Below, in pieces: positions 56,330-64,000 of a DNA stretch of 64,000 nucleotides (positions are counted from its first letter, which is position 1; every line of letters starts with the position of its first letter). The translations under genes were made by a program, and so were the position numbers. Under the pieces are notes generated by a model, which was given only the letters and a program-made list of their open reading frames with translations, ran no database searches and was not told the origin of the DNA. This DNA comes from Caldalkalibacillus salinus (lineage in GTDB: Bacteria > Bacillota > Bacilli > Caldalkalibacillales > JCM-10596): NCBI RefSeq assembly GCF_016745835.1, contig NZ_JAERVL010000033.1:1-64000 (forward strand). Reading direction: 5' to 3'.

Positions 56330-57994
56330 ATGTACTGGAGTGTGTGGCTCGTAATGAATATTTCGGCACAAGACGTATTCACAAAACTAAAACCAACGCA
56401 TCGATACATGCCCGTCATTCAAGCCTTTGACATGAGCCACGCTCATTGGATGGCACTTTACCGTACACTTACGCAGGGACGGCAATATCATGCGTTACTA
56501 GAGAGTGGTCGAACAGGCCGATATTCTATCATAGGCTATACACCCACTCATGTGTTAAAAGGAAAAGATGATAAACTTGATATACACACGCTTGACAAAG
56601 ATGGTCAAGTGGTTCATAAACAGCAGCGAGAAGGAGATTTACTTCTTCAGCTCAAAAAATGGCTCGAAACCCGACAGGCGGTGCAATTAGAAGGACTCCC
56701 TGACTTCAAAGGGGGCTTACTCGGCTTTTTCAGCTACGATGTTGTCAGGCAAATAGAGTCCCTCCCTAACCAAAGTACAGATGATCTGGACATGCCGGAC
56801 ATGTACCTCATGGCTTTTGAACAATTAATGGTCTATGATCACCAAGCAGATCAACATTACGTTATACGTTATCAACCGGTCGTTAATCATACTGTAGCGG
56901 CTATCGAACAGTCCTTAAATCAAGGACACGAGTGGCTTTCGCAATGGATAAGCGAAATAAATCAAATACTTGAGACGATGGCCGAAAGCACAAGCGAGCC
57001 GAACAGTGAGAAACATGCCCAACACGCTACCGGGCAGCAGACATCAATACCGTTTCAGCGGGACATGCTGAACCTCGATGACATAAGGCAGAAGATAAAA
57101 CCTTCTCTCGAAGAAGATGATTTTATTCAAGCGGTACAGAAGGTACAGTCTTACATTTCTACTGGTGACGTCTTTCAGGTTAACCTTTCAGTGAGGCAGT
57201 CTAGACCATTACAAACACAGCCCATAGACGTATACCAAGTGCTTCGGGAGATTAACCCTTCCCCGTACATGGGTTACTTGCATTTTCCTGAATGTCAGAT
57301 TGTCAGTGGTTCACCAGAACAATTGATCAAGGTGAAAAACGGTGTGGTGAATACACGTCCCATTGCGGGGACACGCCCCAGGGGGCAGGATCGTCAGCAT
57401 GATTTACACTTAGCCCAAGAACTGATCAATAACGAGAAAGAACGGGCTGAACATGTCATGCTTGTGGATCTGGAACGCAATGATATTGGCAAGATTTCTC
57501 GCTTTGGCACCGTAAATGTAGATGAATTTATGGTCATTGAAGCGTACTCTCATGTCATGCATATCGTCTCAAATGTGCAAGGCATGCTAGCCGAAGGGCA
57601 TGACGCCGTAGATGTCATACGGGCGGTGTTTCCTGGAGGCACCATCACGGGGGCCCCGAAAGTAAGAACGATGGAAATCATAGAAGAATTAGAGCCTGTT
57701 AGAAGAGGCATCTACACTGGTTCGATTGGATGGATTGATTTTGATGGGGACATGGAGTTAAACATTGTCATTCGCACCATGCTCGCAAAGGAGGGGTATG
57801 CTCATGTCCAAGCAGGAGCAGGGATCGTTATTGATTCCGTGCCGGCCAATGAGTATCAGGAATCTCTCAAGAAAGCAGAAGTATTATGGAAGGCGTATGA
57901 ACGAAGTATCCAGCACCAAGCTGAACGTGGGACAGAATCCCAACGGAAAACAGAAGGACAAAGCACGATAGAAGAGCAGAGCATCAGAATTTAA
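56330..57994 (+). CDS. pabB: Aminodeoxychorismate synthase component I
   Basis: Converts chorismate with ammonia from PabA to 4-amino-4-deoxychorismate, the start of the p-aminobenzoate branch. The 554-residue protein has the TrpE/PabB N-terminal domain (YHALLESGRTGRYSIIGYTP) and the chorismate-binding domain (from about 265): NLSVRQSRPL, NPSPYMGYLHF, NTRPIAGTRPRG, ELINNEKERAEHVMLVDLERND and FPGGTITGAPK. An Asn/Ser/Gln-rich insert lies near 215-245. The ATG at 56330 has AGAGGG upstream; ATG 56354 is possible. A Glu/Gln-rich tail overlaps a TRAP-like site. Confidence 0.95.
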   Translation: MYWSVWLVMNISAQDVFTKLKPTHRYMPVIQAFDMSHAHWMALYRTLTQGRQYHALLESGRTGRYSIIGYTPTHVLKGKDDKLDIHTLDKDGQVVHKQQREGDLLLQLKKWLETRQAVQLEGLPDFKGGLLGFFSYDVVRQIESLPNQSTDDLDMPDMYLMAFEQLMVYDHQADQHYVIRYQPVVNHTVAAIEQSLNQGHEWLSQWISEINQILETMAESTSEPNSEKHAQHATGQQTSIPFQRDMLNLDDIRQKIKPSLEEDDFIQAVQKVQSYISTGDVFQVNLSVRQSRPLQTQPIDVYQVLREINPSPYMGYLHFPECQIVSGSPEQLIKVKNGVVNTRPIAGTRPRGQDRQHDLHLAQELINNEKERAEHVMLVDLERNDIGKISRFGTVNVDEFMVIEAYSHVMHIVSNVQGMLAEGHDAVDVIRAVFPGGTITGAPKVRTMEIIEELEPVRRGIYTGSIGWIDFDGDMELNIVIRTMLAKEGYAHVQAGAGIVIDSVPANEYQESLKKAEVLWKAYERSIQHQAERGTESQRKTEGQSTIEEQSIRI

Positions 57995-58027
57995 AAGAGC
58001 TAAGCGTGAAGTAGAGGAGGAGCAGAG
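57969..58027 (+). promoter_or_regulatory. NAG triplet row over the pabA ribosome binding site, candidate TRAP site
   Basis: Eleven NAG triplets are readable: at 57969, 57974, 57979, 57985, 57997, 58002, 58009, 58012, 58017, 58020 and 58025, eight of them GAG or TAG, mostly five bases apart. They run from the end of pabB across the pabA ribosome binding site to the ATG at 58030. In B. subtilis TRAP binds such a row at pabA (trpG) and blocks its translation when tryptophan is plentiful. Confidence 0.55.
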
Positions 58028-58029
58028 CA

Positions 58030-58629
58030 ATGATCGTGATGATTGATAACTATGATTCATTTACGTATAACTTAGTACAATATTTAGGGGAATTAGGGGA
58101 AGAGCTACAGGTTTACCGCAATGATAAAATCACCATTCAAGAATTAGAAAGTTTGGCCCCTGACTATATTATGATTTCCCCAGGACCTTGTACACCGGAC
58201 GAAGCGGGGATGAGCCTAGACATTATACGTTACTTCGGAGGCAAAATCCCGATCTTCGGTGTGTGCTTAGGTCATCAAGCGATTGGCCAGGTCTTTGGTG
58301 GACATGTTATACAGGCGGAGCGTCTCATGCACGGTAAGACATCCGACATACAGCATGATCAGAGGACTGTCTTCAAAGACATTCCTGTCCCTTACCAAGC
58401 CACGCGCTACCATTCACTTATCATTGAAAAAGAAACCTTACCTGACTGTTTTGACATCAGTGCGTGGACGGCAGAAGGGGAAATTATGGGTATTCGTCAT
58501 AAAACGTTACCGATTGAAGGGGTACAGTTCCACCCAGAGTCCATCATAACAGACTATGGAAAAAAACTGTTACAGAATTTCATAGACGTATACAGAAAAC
58601 CACAGGCAGAATCAGTGGAGTTGTCATAG
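58030..58629 (+). CDS. pabA: Glutamine amidotransferase component II (PabA/TrpG, amphibolic)
   Basis: Supplies ammonia to PabB and, in Bacillus, also to TrpE. The 199-residue class I amidotransferase has [13 protein letters not shown] near 48-60, the catalytic Cys79 in [10 protein letters not shown] and the His/Glu pair in QFHPES near 171-176. AGGAGGAG precedes the ATG and is embedded in a row of NAG triplets, so tryptophan-dependent control by TRAP is likely. Confidence 0.96.
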   Translation: MIVMIDNYDSFTYNLVQYLGELGEELQVYRNDKITIQELESLAPDYIMISPGPCTPDEAGMSLDIIRYFGGKIPIFGVCLGHQAIGQVFGGHVIQAERLMHGKTSDIQHDQRTVFKDIPVPYQATRYHSLIIEKETLPDCFDISAWTAEGEIMGIRHKTLPIEGVQFHPESIITDYGKKLLQNFIDVYRKPQAESVELS

Positions 58630-58630
58630 C

Positions 58631-59461
58631 ATGTACCTTTATCTGAACAATGAACTCACAACAGAACAGGCAGCAAACATTTCCGTTTTAGACCACGGTT
58701 ACCTGTATGGGGTCGGGCTCTTTGAAACGTTTCGCACGTATCAAGGGTGCCCCTTTTTATTAACGGAGCATTTGACTCGTCTTTCCCAAGCCTGTAAAGA
58801 CATTGGTATTGAGTGGGAGGCTGATGAGCCAAAGCTAAGGCGGCAAATAAGCATCCTCTTAGAGCGAAACAATCTACAGGACGGCTACTTTCGCCTAAAC
58901 GTGTCCGCCGGGCCGGCTCCGATCGGCCTGAGGACTGCTCCTTATACGGAAGAGACAGAGACCCTTCTTGTCAAAGCCCTTCCGCCCAAAGCGAAAGATA
59001 AAAGATGTCAGACCGTCTCCCTTCGTCGCAACACACCCGAAGGCTACCAACGGTTTAAATCACATCATTATTTGAACAATATACTAGCCAAACGCCAGGT
59101 CGCACCTGATGCAGAAGGCATCATGCTGACACACGATGGAAGTGTAGCTGAAGGAATTGTAAGTAATATTTTCTTTGTGAAAGACGGTGTCTTACACACC
59201 CCGCATGTACAAACGGGTATATTAAATGGCATTACCCGACAGTGGGTCCTACAAGCGGCACAAGACCTGGGTTTGAGGGTAGAAGAAGGGCACTATAGCC
59301 TCTCCTCTGCGCAAGCAAGCGAGGAAGTGTTTATCACTAACGCCATCCAGGAAATCTTACCTGTCTCGCAGTGGGATGAAGTGTCCTACTCATTAGACCG
59401 TCGAGTGACAACGTCTCTTCAGGAAGCATACCAGAGGCAGATAGAACAGAACATTAATTGA
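58631..59461 (+). CDS. pabC: 4-amino-4-deoxychorismate lyase
   Basis: A fold-type IV PLP enzyme that releases pyruvate to give p-aminobenzoate. The 276-residue protein shows DHGYLYGVGLFETFRTYQG near 21-39, the PLP lysine in FKSHHYLNNILAKRQ near 142-156 and EGIVSNIFFVKDG plus TGILNGITRQWVL. The ATG lies one base after the pabA stop. It could be confused with D-amino acid aminotransferase, but the pabB-pabA context settles it. Confidence 0.95.
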   Translation: MYLYLNNELTTEQAANISVLDHGYLYGVGLFETFRTYQGCPFLLTEHLTRLSQACKDIGIEWEADEPKLRRQISILLERNNLQDGYFRLNVSAGPAPIGLRTAPYTEETETLLVKALPPKAKDKRCQTVSLRRNTPEGYQRFKSHHYLNNILAKRQVAPDAEGIMLTHDGSVAEGIVSNIFFVKDGVLHTPHVQTGILNGITRQWVLQAAQDLGLRVEEGHYSLSSAQASEEVFITNAIQEILPVSQWDEVSYSLDRRVTTSLQEAYQRQIEQNIN

Positions 59462-59590
59462 TGTCTAACATAGAGAGATTGGTGCAACCGTTGAAAGTGA
59501 TCAAGGTGAAGCTAGAAAGTATCATGAACAAACATGATTAGAACGCAAAATAAAGAGCATAATTAATAGAGTGAAAGTAGGTGGCAGCAA

Positions 59591-60430
59591 TTGAGTAACC
59601 GTACGATTTATGCAGGAACTCACGCCTTAGATTTTGGACGAAAAACGTATGTCATGGGAATATTGAATGCAACGCCTGATTCTTTTTCAGACGGTGGCTC
59701 GTACAATCAAGTGGACCGTGCGATCGACCATGTGGCAGAGATGATAGAGCACGGTGCAGACATGATTGACATCGGTGGGGAGTCCACTCGCCCAGGGGCG
59801 GCATTTGTTCCTGCCGATGAGGAGCTATCTAGAGTTATTCCAGTGATAGAGGCGGTATCCTCTAGATTCTCTGTTCCTATTTCTATTGATACGTACAAAG
59901 CCGTTGTGGCCCAAGAAGCGTTAAACGCAGGCGCTCATATCATCAATGACGTGTGGGGAGCGAAACAAGACACGAATATGGCCAACGTGGCGGCCAAAAG
60001 TGGCGCGCCCATTATTCTTATGCACAATAGAACGAACCGGCAATACACTGATCTCATAGAAAATATCAAAGAGGATTTACTACAAAGCGCTTCCATAGCA
60101 AAAGAAGCAGGTGTGCAGGCGCACCAAATCATTCTAGACCCTGGCATTGGTTTTGCTAAAACGTGGGAAGACAACCTTGTTGTCATGAAACACTTAGACC
60201 GTCTCACTGACCTAGGGTACCCGATGCTTTTAGGGACCTCTAGAAAATCAATGATCGGACAAGTCCTAGATCTACCAACGGATGACAGAGTAGAAGGGAC
60301 GATCGCGACAGCGTGTCTAGGTGTGCAACTCGGCTGTGACATCGTGCGAGTCCACGACGTCAAGGAAGTAGCCCGAGCTGTGAAAATGATGGATGCGATG
60401 TTAGGTAAAGAGGTTGGCGTCCATGGATAA
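59591..60430 (+). CDS. folP: Dihydropteroate synthase
   Basis: Joins p-aminobenzoate with hydroxymethyl-dihydropterin pyrophosphate; the sulfonamide target (sul in B. subtilis). The 279-residue TIM barrel has GILNATPDSFSDGG near 23-36, DIGGESTRPGA near 60-70, LDPGIGFAKTWEDNL near 179-193 and GTSRKS near 217-222. The start is TTG at 59591 with AGGTGG upstream. It overlaps folB by eight bases. Confidence 0.97.
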   Translation: MSNRTIYAGTHALDFGRKTYVMGILNATPDSFSDGGSYNQVDRAIDHVAEMIEHGADMIDIGGESTRPGAAFVPADEELSRVIPVIEAVSSRFSVPISIDTYKAVVAQEALNAGAHIINDVWGAKQDTNMANVAAKSGAPIILMHNRTNRQYTDLIENIKEDLLQSASIAKEAGVQAHQIILDPGIGFAKTWEDNLVVMKHLDRLTDLGYPMLLGTSRKSMIGQVLDLPTDDRVEGTIATACLGVQLGCDIVRVHDVKEVARAVKMMDAMLGKEVGVHG

Positions 60431-60785
60431 AATCATGCTTAATGGCATGTCTTTTTACGGATATCATGGTGTCTTCCCAGAAGAGAACAAGTTAGGGCAA
60501 CGATATAAAGTGGACCTTCAATTATATATTGATTTAAAACAGGCAGGTCAAACGGATGATCTGAGTCACTCTGTGAATTACGCTGAAGTTTACGAGGTGA
60601 CCAAAAACATTGTAGAAGGGCCGCCATACCAACTGATCGAATCGGTGGCCGAAAAAATCGCTACAGAATGCCTCTCACAGTGGTTTAATGTTCAAGAAGT
60701 GGTCGTCACAGTTACCAAGCCTGATCCGCCTATAGCTGGACATTATGAAGCGGTGGCGGTTGAAATAGGGAGGAAAAGGCCATGA
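60423..60785 (+). CDS. folB: Dihydroneopterin aldolase
   Basis: Cleaves dihydroneopterin to hydroxymethyl-dihydropterin and glycolaldehyde. The 120-residue T-fold protein starts MDKIMLNGMSFYGYHGVFPEE with the catalytic Glu near residue 20, then VNYAEVY near 51-57 and the catalytic Lys in VTKPDPPIAGHYEAVAVEI near 98-116. AGAGG precedes the ATG at 60423. It overlaps folP and folK. Confidence 0.96.
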   Translation: MDKIMLNGMSFYGYHGVFPEENKLGQRYKVDLQLYIDLKQAGQTDDLSHSVNYAEVYEVTKNIVEGPPYQLIESVAEKIATECLSQWFNVQEVVVTVTKPDPPIAGHYEAVAVEIGRKRP

Positions 60786-61300
60786 TGGAAGGAGAAGGAA
60801 CGCCTCTTTGGGAGACCTTTTACCTCTCGTTAGGCTCCAATATGGGTGATCGGGCTTCTTTTCTGAGTCAGGCCATGACGCAGCTCAACCAAATCGAACA
60901 ACTGGAACTAACTAAAATGTCGGCAATCTATGAAACAGACCCTGTGGGTTATGAAAATCAAAGCCGTTTTCTAAACATGGTCGTTGCTGGACAGACCGCC
61001 CTTGAACCAGAAACACTACTGACGCATATTCAACGTATTGAGCGGTCACTCGGTCGGGAAAGGTTAGTACGGTGGGGGCCTAGAACCATTGATATTGACA
61101 TCCTGTTGTATAATAGTATAAGTATGGATACACGACACCTTAAGATTCCACACCCTAGAATGAAGGAGCGCGCGTTTGTTGTCGTACCTTTAGCCGAAAT
61201 TGCGCCAGATCTACAAGTACCAGGCACAACATACACGGCGGAAGCACTTTGCCATAAGGTGAAGGGAGAAGGTGTTCATATATGGAAGAGCAGGTCATAA
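60782..61300 (+). CDS. folK: 6-hydroxymethyl-7,8-dihydropterin pyrophosphokinase
   Basis: Transfers pyrophosphate from ATP to the pterin, preparing the FolP substrate. The 172-residue enzyme has YLSLGSNMGDR near 14-24, YETDPVGYENQSRFLNMV near 50-67 and the metal-binding RWGPRTIDIDILLY near 97-110 with HPRMKERAFVVVPLAEIAP. The first ATG overlaps the folB stop; a second ATG follows directly. Its end overlaps yazB by 19 bases. Confidence 0.96.
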   Translation: MMEGEGTPLWETFYLSLGSNMGDRASFLSQAMTQLNQIEQLELTKMSAIYETDPVGYENQSRFLNMVVAGQTALEPETLLTHIQRIERSLGRERLVRWGPRTIDIDILLYNSISMDTRHLKIPHPRMKERAFVVVPLAEIAPDLQVPGTTYTAEALCHKVKGEGVHIWKSRS

Positions 61301-61509
61301 GATGGGGGAAGCGCATCAGAGCGTTTCGCAAACTCAAAGGCTATACACAGGAAGATTTGGCCAAAGCTATTCATTTATCCGTATCTGTCATTGGGAGTGT
61401 TGAAAGAGGAACCAAAGTGCCATCTCCGCAACTTCTAGAAGAAATTGCGCGCGAGTTAGGCGTAACGATAAACGAATTAAAAGGAGAAGGGGTGAATGAT
61501 AATGGCTAA
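61282..61509 (+). CDS. yazB: Xre-type helix-turn-helix protein YazB
   Basis: A 75-residue single-domain DNA-binding protein: helix 2-3 of the HTH is [22 protein letters not shown] near 22-43, followed by [20 protein letters not shown]. It is conserved between folK and dusB in Bacillus; target genes are unknown. GGAGAAGGTG precedes the ATG, which lies within folK. Confidence 0.93.
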   Translation: MEEQVIRWGKRIRAFRKLKGYTQEDLAKAIHLSVSVIGSVERGTKVPSPQLLEEIARELGVTINELKGEGVNDNG

Positions 61510-62515
61510 AACATTAAAGATAGGCGATATAGAAATGAAGAACCAGGTCGTGCTAGCACCGATGGCGGGTGTGTGTAACCCTGCCTTTCGTTTAATTGCT
61601 AAAGAATTCGGAGCGGGTTTAGTCTGTGCCGAAATGATAAGTGATAAAGCGATTCTGCACGGTAATGAGAAAACGAAGAAAATGCTGTACGTGGACGAGA
61701 GAGAAAAACCATTATCCTTACAGATCTTTGGTGGCGATAAATCGTCGTTGGTCGAAGCGGCTAAAGTCGTTGACAATCAAACGAACGCTGATATTATCGA
61801 TATCAATATGGGGTGCCCTGTACCGAAAATCACCAAGTGTGACGCAGGTGCAAAATGGTTACTAGATCCGAACAAAATTCATGAAATGGTTTCAGCAGTG
61901 GTGGAAGCTGTTCAGAAGCCAGTAACAGTAAAAATGAGAACGGGCTGGGATGAAGAGCACGTATATGCGATTGAGAACGCGAAAGCAATTGAAAGCGCAG
62001 GCGCAAAAGCGGTCTCTCTACACGGTAGAACGCGTGTTCAAATGTACGAAGGAACAGCGGATTGGAACATCATACGTGAGGTAAAACAAAGCGTGAATAT
62101 CCCTGTTATCGGAAATGGGGACGTGGATTCTCCAGAGAAGGCGAAACGTATGCTGGACGAAACGGGTGTTGACGGTGTGATGATTGGCCGTGCCGCTTTA
62201 GGTAATCCGTGGATGCTTTACCGTACAGTACGCTATCTAGAGGATGGTTCGCTTGTGCCTAACCCAACCCCTCAAGAGAAAATCGATATCTGTATCTTGC
62301 ATTTAGATCGTTTAACCGCCCTTAAGGGTGAAAAGGTCGCGGTCATGGAAATGAGAAAACATGCCGCTTGGTATCTCAAAGGGTTACGAGGTGCAGCGCC
62401 TATTCGTGAAAAGATCAACCATACCACAACGAGAGATGCACTTGTGGACCTGCTGACATCCTTCGTTGGGCAGCTTGAGGAGAAAAAGCCCAAAAAGCCA
62501 GTATTGACAACCTAA
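61502..62515 (+). CDS. dusB: tRNA-dihydrouridine synthase DusB family (YacF)
   Basis: An FMN enzyme that reduces uridines in t[15 protein letters not shown] near 18-29, [21 protein letters not shown] near 101-121 with the catalytic Cys, [20 protein letters not shown] and [11 protein letters not shown] are family motifs. The ATG at 61502 with GGAGAAGGGG about nine bases upstream gives 337 residues; ATG 61496 is too close to that site. The last codons contain the -35 of the greA promoter. Confidence 0.95.
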   Translation: MAKTLKIGDIEMKNQVVLAPMAGVCNPAFRLIAKEFGAGLVCAEMISDKAILHGNEKTKKMLYVDEREKPLSLQIFGGDKSSLVEAAKVVDNQTNADIIDINMGCPVPKITKCDAGAKWLLDPNKIHEMVSAVVEAVQKPVTVKMRTGWDEEHVYAIENAKAIESAGAKAVSLHGRTRVQMYEGTADWNIIREVKQSVNIPVIGNGDVDSPEKAKRMLDETGVDGVMIGRAALGNPWMLYRTVRYLEDGSLVPNPTPQEKIDICILHLDRLTALKGEKVAVMEMRKHAAWYLKGLRGAAPIREKINHTTTRDALVDLLTSFVGQLEEKKPKKPVLTT

Positions 62516-62532
62516 GGATAATCACCTATAAT
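62504..62532 (+). promoter_or_regulatory. Consensus promoter upstream of greA
   Basis: Perfect TTGACA (62504-62509), overlapping the end of dusB, 17-base spacer, perfect TATAAT (62527-62532). Initiation near 62539 would leave a leader of about 210 bases. Confidence 0.88.
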
Positions 62533-62538
62533 ACGACA

Positions 62539-62749
62539 CAATCATTTCGAAACTCTAAGGTTTACGGTGCAACGGCACTAGAATTAACCCAAAATTGAAT
62601 ATAAATAATTGAATATATCTAGCTTAAATTCTGGCATGTGAACATCACAAAGGATAACAGGAGCCCAAGCAACAAGATTACAGTCATAGACTTCACAAGC
62701 TCCACATAGAATGCTAGGGAAATTTAATAAGGTATGGGGGAGTTTTTAC
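62539..62749 (+). promoter_or_regulatory. Long untranslated leader of greA
   Basis: About 210 bases with no credible gene. A GTGC/GCAC hairpin inside GGTT/AACC lies near 62561-62588, and an 11-base direct repeat AATTGAATATA occurs at 62593-62603 and 62607-62617. No T-tract terminator is seen. Confidence 0.5.
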
Positions 62750-63226
62750 ATGGCCGAAAAAGAAGTCATTCTAACACCAGAAGGACTAGCAAAACTAGAG
62801 GAAGAGCTGGAGCATTTAAAGTCTGTCAAGCGTAAAGAAGTTGCAGAAAGAATCAAAGCAGCTATAAGCTACGGAGATATAAGCGAAAACTCAGAGTACG
62901 ACGATGCTAAAAACGAACAAGCCTTCATTGAAGGAAGAGTCATCACCCTAGAAAAGATGTTACGTAATGCCAGAATTATACAAGATGAGGAAGTAGACAC
63001 AGATGTGGTCAGTATCGGGTCTACGGTCATCCTAAAAGACTTAGAGTTTAATGATGAAGTAAAATACACGATCGTAGGGTCAGCGGAATCAAACCCGACG
63101 GAAAACCGTATTTCCAATGAATCCCCTGTTGGCCAAGCGCTTCTAGGTAAAAGCAAAGGGGCTATTGTCGATGTCAATGTCCCTGCAGGTGTCATTCAAT
63201 ATGAAATCTTAGACATTGGAAAATAA
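62750..63226 (+). CDS. greA: Transcription elongation factor GreA
   Basis: Rescues backtracked RNA polymerase by stimulating transcript cleavage. From the ATG at 62750 (GGGGGAG upstream) it has 158 residues. The N-terminal coiled coil carries the tip acidic pair in [23 protein letters not shown] near 41-63, and the C-terminal FKBP-like domain has [29 protein letters not shown]. The frame is open to 62711 without homology or ribosome binding site. Confidence 0.97.
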   Translation: MAEKEVILTPEGLAKLEEELEHLKSVKRKEVAERIKAAISYGDISENSEYDDAKNEQAFIEGRVITLEKMLRNARIIQDEEVDTDVVSIGSTVILKDLEFNDEVKYTIVGSAESNPTENRISNESPVGQALLGKSKGAIVDVNVPAGVIQYEILDIGK

Positions 63227-63470
63227 ACGCGAGTGTTAACGGAAACAACGGATGTTTGATCAACCCAAAATCGCAGATTCTCTATAACCTACAAGAGGTT
63301 GGACCTTGGAACGGATGTGAATAAAGACGGGTTATGATAAAAATGACGTCCGTCCGATAACGAGAAAATATCAGTTTACACTTGAAAAACATGATTAAAT
63401 TAAAAATAATAGAGATAGACTATAGGGGAATCACGCGGTGGTCCCCTTTTTTTCAATAGGAGGAGTTTAA
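63227..63470 (+). promoter_or_regulatory. greA-lysS intergenic region with candidate lysS promoter
   Basis: No gene is seen in these 244 bases. TTGAAA (63382-63387), 17-base spacer and AATAAT (63405-63410) form a moderate promoter whose start near 63417 falls directly before the hairpin at 63424. I find no T-box (no AGGGTGG) or lysine riboswitch. Confidence 0.4.
63424..63453 (+). terminator. Terminator between greA and lysS
   Basis: AGGGGA (63424-63429) pairs with TCCCCT (63442-63447), with an inner CAC/GTG, then seven Ts, only five bases before the lysS ribosome binding site (63458-63465). Confidence 0.8.

Positions 63471-64000
<530 letters not shown>

Noticed and set aside
59462-59590. 16-codon frame from TTG 59491 between pabC and folP
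   Set aside because: Weak ribosome binding site, too short to judge and no known leader peptide of this kind; a TCATG/CATGA inverted repeat overlaps it but is only five bases.

Overview
The window is a 64 kb stretch of a Firmicutes chromosome from an endospore-forming member of the Bacillales. The gene order follows the origin-proximal part of the Bacillus subtilis chromosome, from dck/dgk and dnaX to lysS. Sporulation genes are numerous (bofA, gin, yabG, sspF, spoVG, fin, spoVT, yabP, yabQ, spoIIE, a spoVB-like gene). Translation signals are Bacillus-like: strong AGGAGG ribosome binding sites, frequent GTG and TTG starts, and many 4- to 17-base gene overlaps. Protein divergence from B. subtilis suggests a different genus of Bacillaceae, but the species cannot be named from sequence alone. 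I see no prophage, insertion sequence, CRISPR array, tRNA or rRNA gene. This is an essentially pure housekeeping and sporulation core region, not an accessory island.

Layout. 0.2-1.5 kb (minus strand): the deoxynucleoside kinases dgk and dck. 1.5-7.8 kb: tadA, the large Bacillus-type SRP RNA, dnaX-ebfC-recR, yaaL, bofA, a DUF2515 gene and the anti-sigma gene gin. 7.9-14.7 kb: a lysine/arginine decarboxylase-fold protein, then tmk-darA-holB-ricT-yabA and trmN6-yazA-rsmI. 14.9-15.8 kb: divergent abrB (minus strand) with Spo0A boxes and a methionine T-box ahead of metS. 15.8-22.3 kb: metS, tatD, yabE, rnmV-rsmA, yabG. 22.4-30.1 kb: veg, sspF, ispE, purR-ridA-spoVG, glmU-prs, ctc, pth, fin. 30.2-41.1 kb: mfd, a PrsA-like lipoprotein, spoVT, a SpoVB-like flippase, a short yabN, HU, rqcP, yabP-yabQ-divIC-yabR. 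41.4-49.8 kb: spoIIE, yabS-yabT, tilS-hpt-ftsH. 49.9-56.1 kb: nadB-nadC, coaX, hslO, yacD, cysK. 56.3-64 kb: the folate operon pabB-pabA-pabC-folP-folB-folK-yazB-dusB, then greA and the start of lysS.

How it works together. The region couples DNA replication and repair (dnaX, holB, recR, yabA, mfd, HU), nucleotide, folate and NAD supply (tmk, dck/dgk, prs, hpt, purR, pab/fol, nadBC), translation and ribosome rescue (SRP RNA, metS, rsmA, rsmI, tilS, rqcP, pth, ctc, lysS) and the developmental switch to sporulation. Candidate regulatory sites fit this: Spo0A boxes just downstream of the abrB start and at a 21-bp-spaced spoIIE promoter, a sigma-H promoter at spoVG, sigma-F/G type promoters at fin, gin and sspF, a sigma-B promoter at ctc, a PurBox at purR, and a row of NAG triplets over the pabA ribosome binding site that looks like a TRAP target.

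Differences from the B. subtilis layout worth noting: nadB-nadC (without nadA) sits between ftsH and coaX; a PrsA-like lipoprotein gene overlaps the mfd stop; an HU gene lies between yabN and rqcP; yabN lacks its second MazG half; a DUF2515 gene takes the bofA-gin interval; and the rRNA and tRNA genes that B. subtilis carries in this neighbourhood are absent. I did not find a convincing wholly new system. The best leads are regulatory: the TRAP-like pabA leader, two leaders whose hairpins bury a ribosome binding site (yaaL, yabS), the upstream Spo0A box cluster between abrB and metS, and the long greA leader.
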